Below are positions 14,494 through 21,335 of a stretch of DNA of 64,000 nucleotides, in pieces. Position numbers and translations under genes: made by a program. Within the stretch, counting starts at the first letter, position 1. Every line of letters starts with the position of its first letter. A model generated the notes under the pieces. The model made no database searches. It had not been told where the DNA came from and saw only the letters and a program-made list of their open reading frames with translations. Origin of the DNA: Krasilnikoviella flava (lineage in GTDB: Bacteria > Actinomycetota > Actinomycetes > Actinomycetales > Cellulomonadaceae); assembly GCF_900167525.1 (NCBI RefSeq), contig NZ_FUZQ01000006.1, forward strand, positions 310,001 to 374,000, written 5' to 3'.

Positions 14494-15405
14494 GTGCAGG
14501 AATCCAGCGGGCAACGACGCCTCATCCTTCCGATGACTTCGATCGCCGATACCTCCGGCGCCAGTGTCCATTCGCCACCATTAGAATTCTACCTGGACAC
14601 TATTTCTGAACAGGCGCGCATTGGACTCCGCCATTTACTGAACATCTGGAGGATGGAAGGCGCGCTTCCTAACGTCGACTTCTGGGCTCACCGCGATCGA
14701 TTTGACGAGAGCGAAGTGTGGTCACACCTTCAAGGTGCAATGTTTGCTGGAATCATCCTCGCAAGAATGTTCGACCCTAAGATTCCGGGACCCCCCAGGA
14801 AGGCGAGCAAGGCGCAGCGGGACGCACAAATAGCCCGTAAGAACGCCGGCGAACGGCGAGCGGTGCAATTGCGCACGCTACTAGACGTCGCCAAGGACTC
14901 CCCGTTGATAACAATTCGCAAGGTCCGGGATTCCATCGAGCATCTCGACGAGCGGATCGACGAGCTAGTTGCGGCTGGCAATGTCGCATCGGTTAGTGAT
15001 TTCGGGGTAGTGGTGGGTGGACGGTTCGCAGACCACCACGGCGACGACGTAGACGCAACCGGTTCCACACTTCGACATGTGCCGTTACGCCAGTTCGCAC
15101 CGGACATGGGTGTGCTCTTTTTTCGCGACACACATCTCGATCTCTTCGATTATGAGACCGCGCTATACAATGTCCTTGCTGAGATGCCCAAAGCACTAGC
15201 CGCCGTGGGCCCGAAGTCGAGTAGTTCGACATTCGCAAACTCCTCTCCGCGCACCTGGGAGAGTGGCGCAGTGCAGAATCGGCGCGAAGCTATTGAACAA
15301 GTCCGACGCGAGGTAGAAGCTTCAGGTAACGACCTTCTGCACCCAGTACCGAGCCCACGAAAAATCATCTTGGTCGCGGACCTTCCGGCCGAAACTACGA
15401 CCTAG
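14494..15405 (+). CDS. HEPN-like protein (putative RNase / defence cargo)
   Basis: 303 aa, starting at GTG 14494 with AGGAG about 8 bases upstream (ATG 14533 is an alternative). The DNA is visibly less GC-rich than its neighbours, with many A/T third positions, a sign of separate origin. The segment IRKVRDSIEHLDERIDEL (residues 141-158) contains R145-x4-H150, the Rx4-6H catalytic signature of HEPN ribonucleases, in the helical context usual for them. An upstream helix (HLQGAMFAGIILARMF) fits an all-alpha fold. The C-terminal third is not recognised. It stands alone before attR without an obvious antitoxin (MNT) partner. HEPN is inferred from motif only. Confidence 0.6.
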   Translation: MQESSGQRRLILPMTSIADTSGASVHSPPLEFYLDTISEQARIGLRHLLNIWRMEGALPNVDFWAHRDRFDESEVWSHLQGAMFAGIILARMFDPKIPGPPRKASKAQRDAQIARKNAGERRAVQLRTLLDVAKDSPLITIRKVRDSIEHLDERIDELVAAGNVASVSDFGVVVGGRFADHHGDDVDATGSTLRHVPLRQFAPDMGVLFFRDTHLDLFDYETALYNVLAEMPKALAAVGPKSSSSTFANSSPRTWESGAVQNRREAIEQVRREVEASGNDLLHPVPSPRKIILVADLPAETTT

Positions 15406-15564
15406 GCTCGCCAAAACGACACGTCAACGTCGTTGCACGGAAGCGTGGCTCGCGGGCCGCTCCCGCCCTGCCCCTGTGCGGGCACGGGCTGGGTCGGGAG
15501 CGACCCGTGATCCATCTAGCCACCTTCCCGACCGGGATGCGATTCGTGCGCCGTCGCTGCCCCT

Positions 15565-15588
15565 TGGCGTGACCTAACGTGACCTAAG
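15565..15588. repeat. Right arm-type repeat
   Basis: The first 20 bp match 7374-7393 exactly. Here the sequence extends to two tandem copies of cgtgacctaa (from 15569 to 15588 allowing the first C at 15568). Likely arm-type integrase or Xis binding sites. Confidence 0.6.
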
Positions 15589-15590
15589 TT

Positions 15591-15640
15591 CGGCCGACGA
15601 GGACCGACAGCGACCGACAAGGACCGGCCAGGACCGACGA
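15591..15640. repeat. Five 10-bp phased repeats beside attR
   Basis: Units cggccgacga, ggaccgacag, cgaccgacaa, ggaccggcca and ggaccgacga follow without gaps, sharing the core GACCGAC. A pitch of 10 bp places each on nearly the same DNA face, as expected of cooperative protein-binding sites. Confidence 0.7.
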
Positions 15641-15715
15641 GTCCGCTATCATCGACGCTGGTCAACGCGGTATTTGCGCTGGCCCGTCAATCGTCAGATT
15701 CAGCGTCCAACGAGA

Positions 15716-15759
15716 TTCCCAAGCTGATAGCGCGGGTTCGATTCCCGTCACCCGCTCCA
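15716..15759. repeat. attR: 44-bp direct repeat
   Basis: Identical to 7259-7302. It is the displaced 3' fragment of tRNA-Gly left at the far junction by integration, immediately followed by the terminator at 15765-15790. Confidence 0.93.
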
Positions 15760-15764
15760 CCGCG

Positions 15765-15790
15765 AGGCCCGGACCGTTCGGTCCGGGCCT
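15765..15790 (+). terminator. Rho-independent terminator displaced from tRNA-Gly
   Basis: Perfect 11-bp stem (aggcccggacc / ggtccgggcct) with loop gttc, followed by TT. Before integration it would have lain 6 bases after the tRNA, so it is probably the native tRNA-Gly terminator, now 8.46 kb away. Confidence 0.75.
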
Positions 15791-15835
15791 TTCGTCGTCC
15801 CTGGCCCCTCGCGCCGGGCGTGCAGGAGTCGGGAC

Positions 15836-15860
15836 CACTCATGCGCCGTCCGCATGAGTG
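15836..15860. repeat. 10-bp inverted repeat upstream of the MBL gene
   Basis: cactcatgcg (15836-15845) and cgcatgagtg (15851-15860) form a perfect stem around ccgtc. It lies 75 bp upstream of the MBL-fold gene and could be an operator or a hairpin in its leader. Confidence 0.5.
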
Positions 15861-15934
15861 CGGCGCCCGGCGTCTTGGTGCGCATCGATCTGCTCCTGGC
15901 ACGGTCATCTCCACGACGACCCCAGGGAGAGATC

Positions 15935-16915
15935 ATGACCCACCCAGTCCGCCGCCGGACTCTTCTCGCCGCGGCGGGGACCGCAGCCGCCGGAGCTCTG
16001 GCGCGCCCCGCTCCCCCGTCCTCCGCCACACCGGGGTCGGTGTCGGGACCGGGGGCGACCGGCTTCGCGACGTTCCGTTGGCTGGGCGTGGCAGGCTGGC
16101 AGATCCGCACCCCGCGGTCCCACCTGCTGGTGGACCCCTATCTGACGCGGTTCGACACCGGCCTGGCGAAGGGCCGCTTCAGCCCCACCACAGGTCTCAC
16201 GGTGGACCCCGTCGCGGTCGACGACGCGCTCGGGCGTTCGGACGAGTCCGGCCGGGTCACCGCCACCCTGGTCACCCACACCCACTGGGACCACTTCGGC
16301 GACGTCCCGCACATCGCCACCACCCGGGGCGGCACGGTCTTCACGACCCTGACGGGGTACCACCTCGCCCGGTCGCTCGGCGTGGACGACACCCAGGTCG
16401 CCGTGCTGAAGGGCGGCGAGGAGATCGTCGTGGGCGACCTCGTGGTCCGCGCCGTCCGGTCGTTGCACAGCCGCGCCCGGAACGGCGGGGTGCTGTTCCC
16501 GGGCGTCCGCCACGAGGTACCGCGGCGACCGGCGACGATCGCCGACCTGCCCGAGGGCGACACGCTCGCCTTCCTGCTCCGCGCGCCGACGGGCAGGAGC
16601 GTGCTGCTGCTGGGTGCGAGCGACTTCGACGACACGTCGTTGCGAGGCCTGCGCCCGGACGTCGTCACCATGCCGGTCCCGGCGAACGACGTCACGAACG
16701 ACTACGTCGAGCGGCTCCTCGACGTCCTCGACAGCCCGCGCGTCGTCGTGCCCGTGCACTGGGACCACTTCGAGACCCCGCCCACGACCCCGCCCACCGT
16801 GCAGGACGACGCGACGGCCGAGCAGCTGCGGTCCATGGTCGCCACCGTCCACAGGGTGGCGCCGCATGCCCGGGTCGTCATGCCGGACTACCGGAGGACG
16901 CTCACCCTGCTCTGA
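15935..16915 (+). CDS. Exported MBL-fold metal-dependent hydrolase
   Basis: 326 aa from ATG 15935 with GGAGAG upstream. The N-terminus (VRRRTLLAAAGTAAAGALA) is a Tat-type signal with twin arginines, so export is likely. The metallo-beta-lactamase fold is shown by HTHWDH (residues 115-120, HxHxDH), an early LLVDPYLTRF strand typical of the UlaG/RomA-like branch, and downstream metal ligands in LLGASDFDD and PVHWDHF. It is related to lactonase/phospholipase-D-like hydrolases; the substrate is unknown. Its 3' end overlaps the convergent hydrolase gene by 14 bp. Confidence 0.88.
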   Translation: MTHPVRRRTLLAAAGTAAAGALARPAPPSSATPGSVSGPGATGFATFRWLGVAGWQIRTPRSHLLVDPYLTRFDTGLAKGRFSPTTGLTVDPVAVDDALGRSDESGRVTATLVTHTHWDHFGDVPHIATTRGGTVFTTLTGYHLARSLGVDDTQVAVLKGGEEIVVGDLVVRAVRSLHSRARNGGVLFPGVRHEVPRRPATIADLPEGDTLAFLLRAPTGRSVLLLGASDFDDTSLRGLRPDVVTMPVPANDVTNDYVERLLDVLDSPRVVVPVHWDHFETPPTTPPTVQDDATAEQLRSMVATVHRVAPHARVVMPDYRRTLTLL

Positions 16916-17864
16916 AGAGGGCGCGCGGCGAGGGAGCGGTCCGTCGGACGACGTCGTGCAGCCGGCGTGCGGCTCGCCCCAGCGCGATCTCCGCCGCGGG
17001 CTGGACGCCGGCAGGCACGCTGGACCGGCTGAGCACGACCACGACGACCCGGCCCCCGTCGGCATGCTCCACGACCCCGGCCTCGTGGCGGAGGTTGAGC
17101 ACCGTTCCGGTCTTGGACGACCACGTGCTGGAGTCGCGCTCGAACTCCGGCGCCAACCGCTGCCGGTGCACGTTGGCGGCGAGGAGCTCGCGTAGCCGGG
17201 CCGACACCTCGGGGCCGATCCGCCCGCTACCCCAGACAGCGCCCAGCAGGTCGGCGAGGACCCGCGCCGACACCGTCGTCGTCACCGACACGTCGAGCGA
17301 TCGGATGGCGCTGCCGCCGTGGGCGGTCGTCGCCGTCGCGGCGAACACGTGGCCGAGACCGGGGTGCAGGTGCTCCAGCGCCTCCGCCGGGGTGTTGCCC
17401 AGCTCGCCCAGCCCGTGGCGGACCTCGACCTCGGGCACACCGAGCTCCCGGAGCAGGCGCCCGACCTGAGCGGGTGGGGTCAGGGCGAGCAACGCGTCGC
17501 ACGCGCTGCTGTCACTGAGCGACACGGCCAGGTAGAGGAGGTCCTCCAGCGCCACGGACGCCGGGTGCCGGAACCGCGTGATCCCCGGCGGTCCGCTGCC
17601 GGCGAGCCGCCCCGGGTCGACCACCACCGGCGACGCGGGGTCGAGCTCTCCCCGGCGGATGCGCTCCAGCGTGGCGAGGGCCACGGGAACCTTCACCAGC
17701 GAGGCAGCGGGCATCTCCAGGTCGGGGTCGATCCCGGCCTCGTGGCCGGACGCCAGGTCACGCACCAGGATGCCTGCGGAGAGCCCGGCGTCGCCCAGCA
17801 TGGTCCGAACCTCCCGGACCTCCTGGGCGACGGCCGCACCGACGGGCAGCGCCGGCGGGGTCAT
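16902..17864 (-). CDS. Class A beta-lactamase-like serine hydrolase
   Basis: 320 aa. The penicilloyl-serine transferase motifs are present: S55-x-x-K58 (SLVK), S117-D-S (in place of SDN) and K251-T-G. Total architecture is that of class A beta-lactamase-related enzymes. There is no signal peptide at this start, unusual for a beta-lactamase, and no Glu166-type ELGNT loop is certain, although GELGNTPAEA near residue 155 resembles an ExxLN-type omega loop. It is translationally coupled (ATGA, 17861-17864) to the LysR gene upstream, its probable regulator. It could degrade a beta-lactam or be another esterase-type enzyme. Confidence 0.82.
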   Translation of the reverse strand: MTPPALPVGAAVAQEVREVRTMLGDAGLSAGILVRDLASGHEAGIDPDLEMPAASLVKVPVALATLERIRRGELDPASPVVVDPGRLAGSGPPGITRFRHPASVALEDLLYLAVSLSDSSACDALLALTPPAQVGRLLRELGVPEVEVRHGLGELGNTPAEALEHLHPGLGHVFAATATTAHGGSAIRSLDVSVTTTVSARVLADLLGAVWGSGRIGPEVSARLRELLAANVHRQRLAPEFERDSSTWSSKTGTVLNLRHEAGVVEHADGGRVVVVVLSRSSVPAGVQPAAEIALGRAARRLHDVVRRTAPSPRALFRAG

Positions 17865-18739
17865 CCGGCCACCTCCGTGGCCCCCAGCGCGTGCGCGACG
17901 GCGCCGGACAGCGCACCCATGGCCGCACCGACCCCGCCCGGGTCGCCCGCTCGCAGCTCGACCCGATGGGTGCGGACCAGGTCGACCCCGCCGAGGCGCG
18001 ACCAGGCGAGCCCGAGCTCGCGCGCCTGGGCCCGGGTGCACAGCAGCAGGTCCGTGCTCGTCGTCACGGCCACCAGCGCCGGCACCAGGGCTGCGACCTC
18101 CACCTGCCGGGGGAGGCAGCCCGCCGCGACCAGGTGCCGGGTCAGCACGTCCCCGACGCCGGCGTTGTCGTCCTCCGGCGTGACCCAGACGCGACGGCCC
18201 GGTGCGTCGTCACCCCGACGCGGAGCCAGCTCGTCGAGAAAGGTCCGTTCCCCTCCCACGGGGCCGCAGGTGCCCACCCCGAGCGGCGCGGACCACCGCG
18301 CCGCGCCGCTCGCGGCGCCGACGAGGGCGGCGTCGGCGCGCGAGTCCCGGACCATCTCCACCCTGCCGCCCGCCGGCACGGGCTCCGTGCGCAGCCTGAC
18401 CCCCACCTCCTGGGCGTCAGCGATCAGCGTGGCCGCGGCCGAGGGCGACATGTCCTCCGGTACCGCCAGCCGCACCAGAGCGGTCTCGCGCATGGCCGCC
18501 GCGGCACGGAGGTCGTCCGCCGACCCGACCAGCCGCGCCGCCACGGGAAGCAGCCGCCGGCCCAGTGGCGTCAGGAAGACCTCGCGCGTCGTGCGGTCGA
18601 ACAGGCTCCCGCCGAGGTGTGCCTCGAGCCCGGCGACCCGCCGGCTGATCACCGGCTGCGGGACGCCGAGCGCCGCGGCTGCGCCGGTGAAGCTCCCCCG
18701 CTCGCTCACCGCGACGAACGCCCGGCACCCGTTCTCCAT
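17861..18739 (-). CDS. LysR-family transcriptional regulator
   Basis: 292 aa. The N-terminal winged HTH is clear (AFVAVSERGSFTGAAAALGV, PQPVISRRVAGLEAHLG, LFDRTTREVFLTPLG), followed by a type-2 periplasmic-binding-like effector domain. ATG 18739 was chosen because the HTH then begins at residue 5, as in the family. It is co-directional and overlapping with the beta-lactamase-like gene, unlike the divergent ampR-ampC layout. The divergent glycosyltransferase at 18831 may share its promoter region. Confidence 0.9.
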   Translation of the reverse strand: MENGCRAFVAVSERGSFTGAAAALGVPQPVISRRVAGLEAHLGGSLFDRTTREVFLTPLGRRLLPVAARLVGSADDLRAAAAMRETALVRLAVPEDMSPSAAATLIADAQEVGVRLRTEPVPAGGRVEMVRDSRADAALVGAASGAARWSAPLGVGTCGPVGGERTFLDELAPRRGDDAPGRRVWVTPEDDNAGVGDVLTRHLVAAGCLPRQVEVAALVPALVAVTTSTDLLLCTRAQARELGLAWSRLGGVDLVRTHRVELRAGDPGGVGAAMGALSGAVAHALGATEVAG

Positions 18740-18830
18740 GTCCACCCGGGCGATTATCGCCGCCGGGCTGCGCACGAGCGACGGCCCGTGGCCTCGCCGC
18801 CCTGACCCGCGCGCCCTAGAGTGATGAGGC

Positions 18831-19847
18831 ATGGCGGAGCCCACCCGACCAGGCGCCGACCAGGAGCACACGCTCTCGGTCGTCATCCCCGTCTACCGGG
18901 GCGAGCGTCATCTGCCCGGGCTCGTCGACGAGATCGTCCCCCTCACCGAGCCGCAGCGCTCCCCGGCCGGCCACCTGTACCGCGTGACCGAGGTGATCCT
19001 CGTCAACGACTGCGGCCCCGACGACTCCGCCCGGGTGATGCGCGACCTCGCGGCGGCGCTCCCCTGGGTGCGGCCGGTCTGGCTCAGCCGGAACTTCGGA
19101 CAGCATGCTGCGACCATCGCCGGCATCGCGAGCTCGTCCGGCGACTGGGTCGTGACGATGGACGAGGACGGACAGCACGACCCGGCCGACATCGGCGCGC
19201 TCCTCGATACCGCTCTGCGGGAACGGTCGGCGCTCGTCTATGCCGCGCCGAGGAACGAGACCCCGCACACCGCGTTCCGCAACACGACCTCACGAGCCGC
19301 CAAGCTGCTCATCAACATGCTCTCGGGCGGGGACGCCGACGCGACGAAATTCCACAGCTTCCGCCTCATGCTCGGCGAGATCGGTCGGAGCGTGGCGGCC
19401 TACGCCGGCCAGGGGGTCTACCTCGACGTCGCGCTGAGCTGGGTCGCCGACCGGGTGACCACCTGCCCGGTGTCGATGCGCTCGGAGGGCGAGCGCGTCT
19501 CCGGCTACTCCGTGCGCACCCTCGTCTCCCACTTCTGGCGGATGGTCATGACGAGCGGCACCCGCGGCCTGCGGGTCGTCAGCCTCATCGGCGCCACCTT
19601 CGCCACCTTCGGCGTCGCCCTCGCCGTGGTCCTGGCCGTCGACCGGCTCGCGGGCGGCAACGTCCCGGAGGGGTGGACCTCGACCGTCGTCATCGTCCTG
19701 CTGTGCTCGGGCATCATCCTGTACGCCCTCGGGATCGTCGCCGAGTACATCGGCGTCGCGGTCAACATGGCGATGGGCAAACCCCCGTACCTCATCATGA
19801 GCGACCCCCACGCCGGGCCCCTCGGCAGGAGCGGACGTGGCACATGA
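18831..19847 (+). CDS. GT2 glycosyltransferase (DPM1/GtrB-like)
   Basis: 338 aa. A family-2 glycosyltransferase domain (LSVVIPVYRGERHLPGLVDE; acceptor/metal motif TMDEDGQHDPAD) is followed by two membrane helices near residues 255-320 (VVSLIGATFATFGVALAVVL, VIVLLCSGIILYALGIVAEY). This is the layout of polyprenyl-phosphate sugar synthases such as GtrB and ArnC, so it probably charges a lipid carrier with a sugar for surface glycan. A -10-like TAGAGT (18817-18822) ends 8 bases before the ATG, suggesting a leaderless mRNA. It starts a five-gene cluster with GtrA at its end. Confidence 0.9.
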   Translation: MAEPTRPGADQEHTLSVVIPVYRGERHLPGLVDEIVPLTEPQRSPAGHLYRVTEVILVNDCGPDDSARVMRDLAAALPWVRPVWLSRNFGQHAATIAGIASSSGDWVVTMDEDGQHDPADIGALLDTALRERSALVYAAPRNETPHTAFRNTTSRAAKLLINMLSGGDADATKFHSFRLMLGEIGRSVAAYAGQGVYLDVALSWVADRVTTCPVSMRSEGERVSGYSVRTLVSHFWRMVMTSGTRGLRVVSLIGATFATFGVALAVVLAVDRLAGGNVPEGWTSTVVIVLLCSGIILYALGIVAEYIGVAVNMAMGKPPYLIMSDPHAGPLGRSGRGT

Positions 19848-20790
19848 CGGGGCTGTGACCTGGGTGGTCGGCGGGGGCGGCCTGCTGGGCGGGCAGCTCG
19901 TCGCCGGTGCGACGGCGGCGGGCCACACCGTCCACGCCAGCAAGGTGCCCTGGCACGACCCCGCCGCCGCCGTGTCGACCCTCGCCCGCGACGCCGAGCG
20001 GCTGCTGGGCGCGTTCGGTTCCGTCGACCTCCTCTGGGCCGCCGGGGCCGGCGTCGTCGCGACCGGCCAGGAGGCGCTCGACGGTGAGGTGTCCGTCCTC
20101 GGTGCCGTCGTCGACGAGCTGCTCGCCGCGTGCGGCCGGCACCCCGGGACGACCGTCCGCGCGTTCCTGGCCTCGTCCGCGGGCGGGGTCTACGCAGGGT
20201 CGGCGGACCCGCCCTTCACCGAGGCCACGCCACCGTCGCCGCTGTCGCCGTACGGCACGGCGAAGCTGGCGGCCGAGTCGGCGGTGCGACGCCTGACGGG
20301 CTGCGGCGCCACCGTCCTGGTCGGGCGGATCGCCAACCTGTACGGGCCAGGTCAGAACCTGGCCAAGCCGCAGGGCCTGATCACCCAGCTCTGCCGCGCC
20401 GAGGTGCAGCGCTCTCCCCTGCTGATCTACGTGTCCCTGGACACCGCCCGGGACTACGTCTACGTGCGCGACGCCGCGCGCATGGTGCTGGCCGGGATGG
20501 ACCGGCTCTCCGACGTCGGGCCGGGCGCCGCCGTCGTCAAGATCCTCGCCTCGCAGACCGCGGTGACCCTCGCGACGATCGTCGGCGAGCTCTCCCGCAT
20601 CACCAAGCGTCGCGCGCCCATCGTGCTGGGCACCTCTGCGAGCACCCCGTTCCAGACCCGCGACCTCCGCTTCCGGTCGACCGTATGGCCCGAGGTCGAC
20701 CGTCTCGCCACCACCACCCTGGCGAGCGGTATCGGGGCCACGTTCGCGGACGTCGCCCGCTCCCTGCGGCGCCCCGGAGGGCCTCGATGA
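19837..20790 (+). CDS. NAD-dependent sugar epimerase/dehydratase
   Basis: 317 aa from GTG 19837, overlapping the glycosyltransferase end by 11 bp. Extended short-chain dehydrogenase fold: nucleotide loop VVGGGGLLGGQLVAG, catalytic SSAGGVYAG serine region and YGTAKLAAE (YxxxK). It probably modifies a nucleotide-linked or lipid-linked sugar for the same glycan; substrate not predictable. Coupled to the next gene by ATGA (20787-20790). Confidence 0.88.
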   Translation: MAHDGAVTWVVGGGGLLGGQLVAGATAAGHTVHASKVPWHDPAAAVSTLARDAERLLGAFGSVDLLWAAGAGVVATGQEALDGEVSVLGAVVDELLAACGRHPGTTVRAFLASSAGGVYAGSADPPFTEATPPSPLSPYGTAKLAAESAVRRLTGCGATVLVGRIANLYGPGQNLAKPQGLITQLCRAEVQRSPLLIYVSLDTARDYVYVRDAARMVLAGMDRLSDVGPGAAVVKILASQTAVTLATIVGELSRITKRRAPIVLGTSASTPFQTRDLRFRSTVWPEVDRLATTTLASGIGATFADVARSLRRPGGPR

Positions 20791-21335
20791 CGCGCGGCGG
20801 GCGGCGTCCGCTCCGCCGCGCGTGCGCGCTGGCAGCCACCGTGACGGGCGTCGTGGCGAGCGTCGCCGGGACCTCGTCGTGCGCCGACCTGTCGGCGGGC
20901 TACCAGGGCCCCGCGGCGCTCGACCCGCCGCTCGCCGGTCCGTGCTGGCCGCTGCCCGACGCCGTCACCGTAGATGTCGGCTACCAGGTCATGCAGCAGT
21001 ACGTCGTGGGCGACCGCTGGGTGCTGGTCGCCCAGTGGGACCGGCTGAGCCCGGACGACTTCACCGCGAGCCTCACCGAGAGCCTGGTCGACGGCGGGTT
21101 CACCCCTCGGGGCGCCGAGGACGGGTGGCACCGCTTCGAGGCCCCCGGCTACGGCGCCGTGGCGTTCGACGTCACCGCGCTCGAGGACGCCACGCCCGAG
21201 ACCCTGGTCCAGGGCACCTTCCGGCTGGACCTCCCGCGGGACGCAGCCCGCCCCCGGACGACGGCGGGCTGCACGCCGATCCAGAAGGTCGACCCGCCGG
21301 CCGAGGGAGCGACGGTCATGGGAGAGGCGTCGTGA
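20787..21335 (+). CDS. Secreted protein of unknown function in the glycan cluster
   Basis: 182 aa. The N-terminus (RRACALAATVTGVVASVAGT) is a signal sequence ending at SSC; the residues before Cys fit a lipobox poorly, so it is either secreted or an atypical lipoprotein. The mature part is about 145 residues with four Cys and acidic character (VTVDVGYQVMQQYVVGDRWV). The stop overlaps the next start as GTGA, so it is co-translated with the membrane glycosyltransferase and may assist it at the cell surface. Family not recognised. Confidence 0.8.
   Translation: MTRGGRRPLRRACALAATVTGVVASVAGTSSCADLSAGYQGPAALDPPLAGPCWPLPDAVTVDVGYQVMQQYVVGDRWVLVAQWDRLSPDDFTASLTESLVDGGFTPRGAEDGWHRFEAPGYGAVAFDVTALEDATPETLVQGTFRLDLPRDAARPRTTAGCTPIQKVDPPAEGATVMGEAS

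Larger units (their letters stand above)
15406..15715. other. Non-coding right end of the element
   Basis: 310 bp without a credible gene. It contains the right arm-type repeat (15565-15588) and a 50-bp block of 10-bp repeats (15591-15640), followed by attR. No clear terminator for the upstream gene is seen. Confidence 0.6.
7259..15759. mobile_element. 8.46-kb integrative element in tRNA-Gly(CCC)
   Basis: Bounded by two identical 44-bp repeats (7259-7302 and 15716-15759) matching the tRNA 3' end. The integrase gene lies next to the left repeat, the classic layout of tRNA-targeting elements. Cargo: integrase, an excisionase-like HTH protein, a winged-helix protein, a chain of small overlapping genes, an HNH-like protein and a HEPN-like protein. 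No relaxase, FtsK/TraB translocase, terminase or structural phage gene is visible, so it is either a small mobilisable or satellite-type element, or the remnant of a larger actinomycete integrative plasmid. Arm-type repeats lie inside both ends (7374-7393, 15565-15588). Confidence 0.9.

Noticed and set aside
15687-15914. 75-aa minus-strand frame across attR and the terminator
   Set aside because: It reads through the tRNA fragment and a perfect terminator hairpin; no coding signal.
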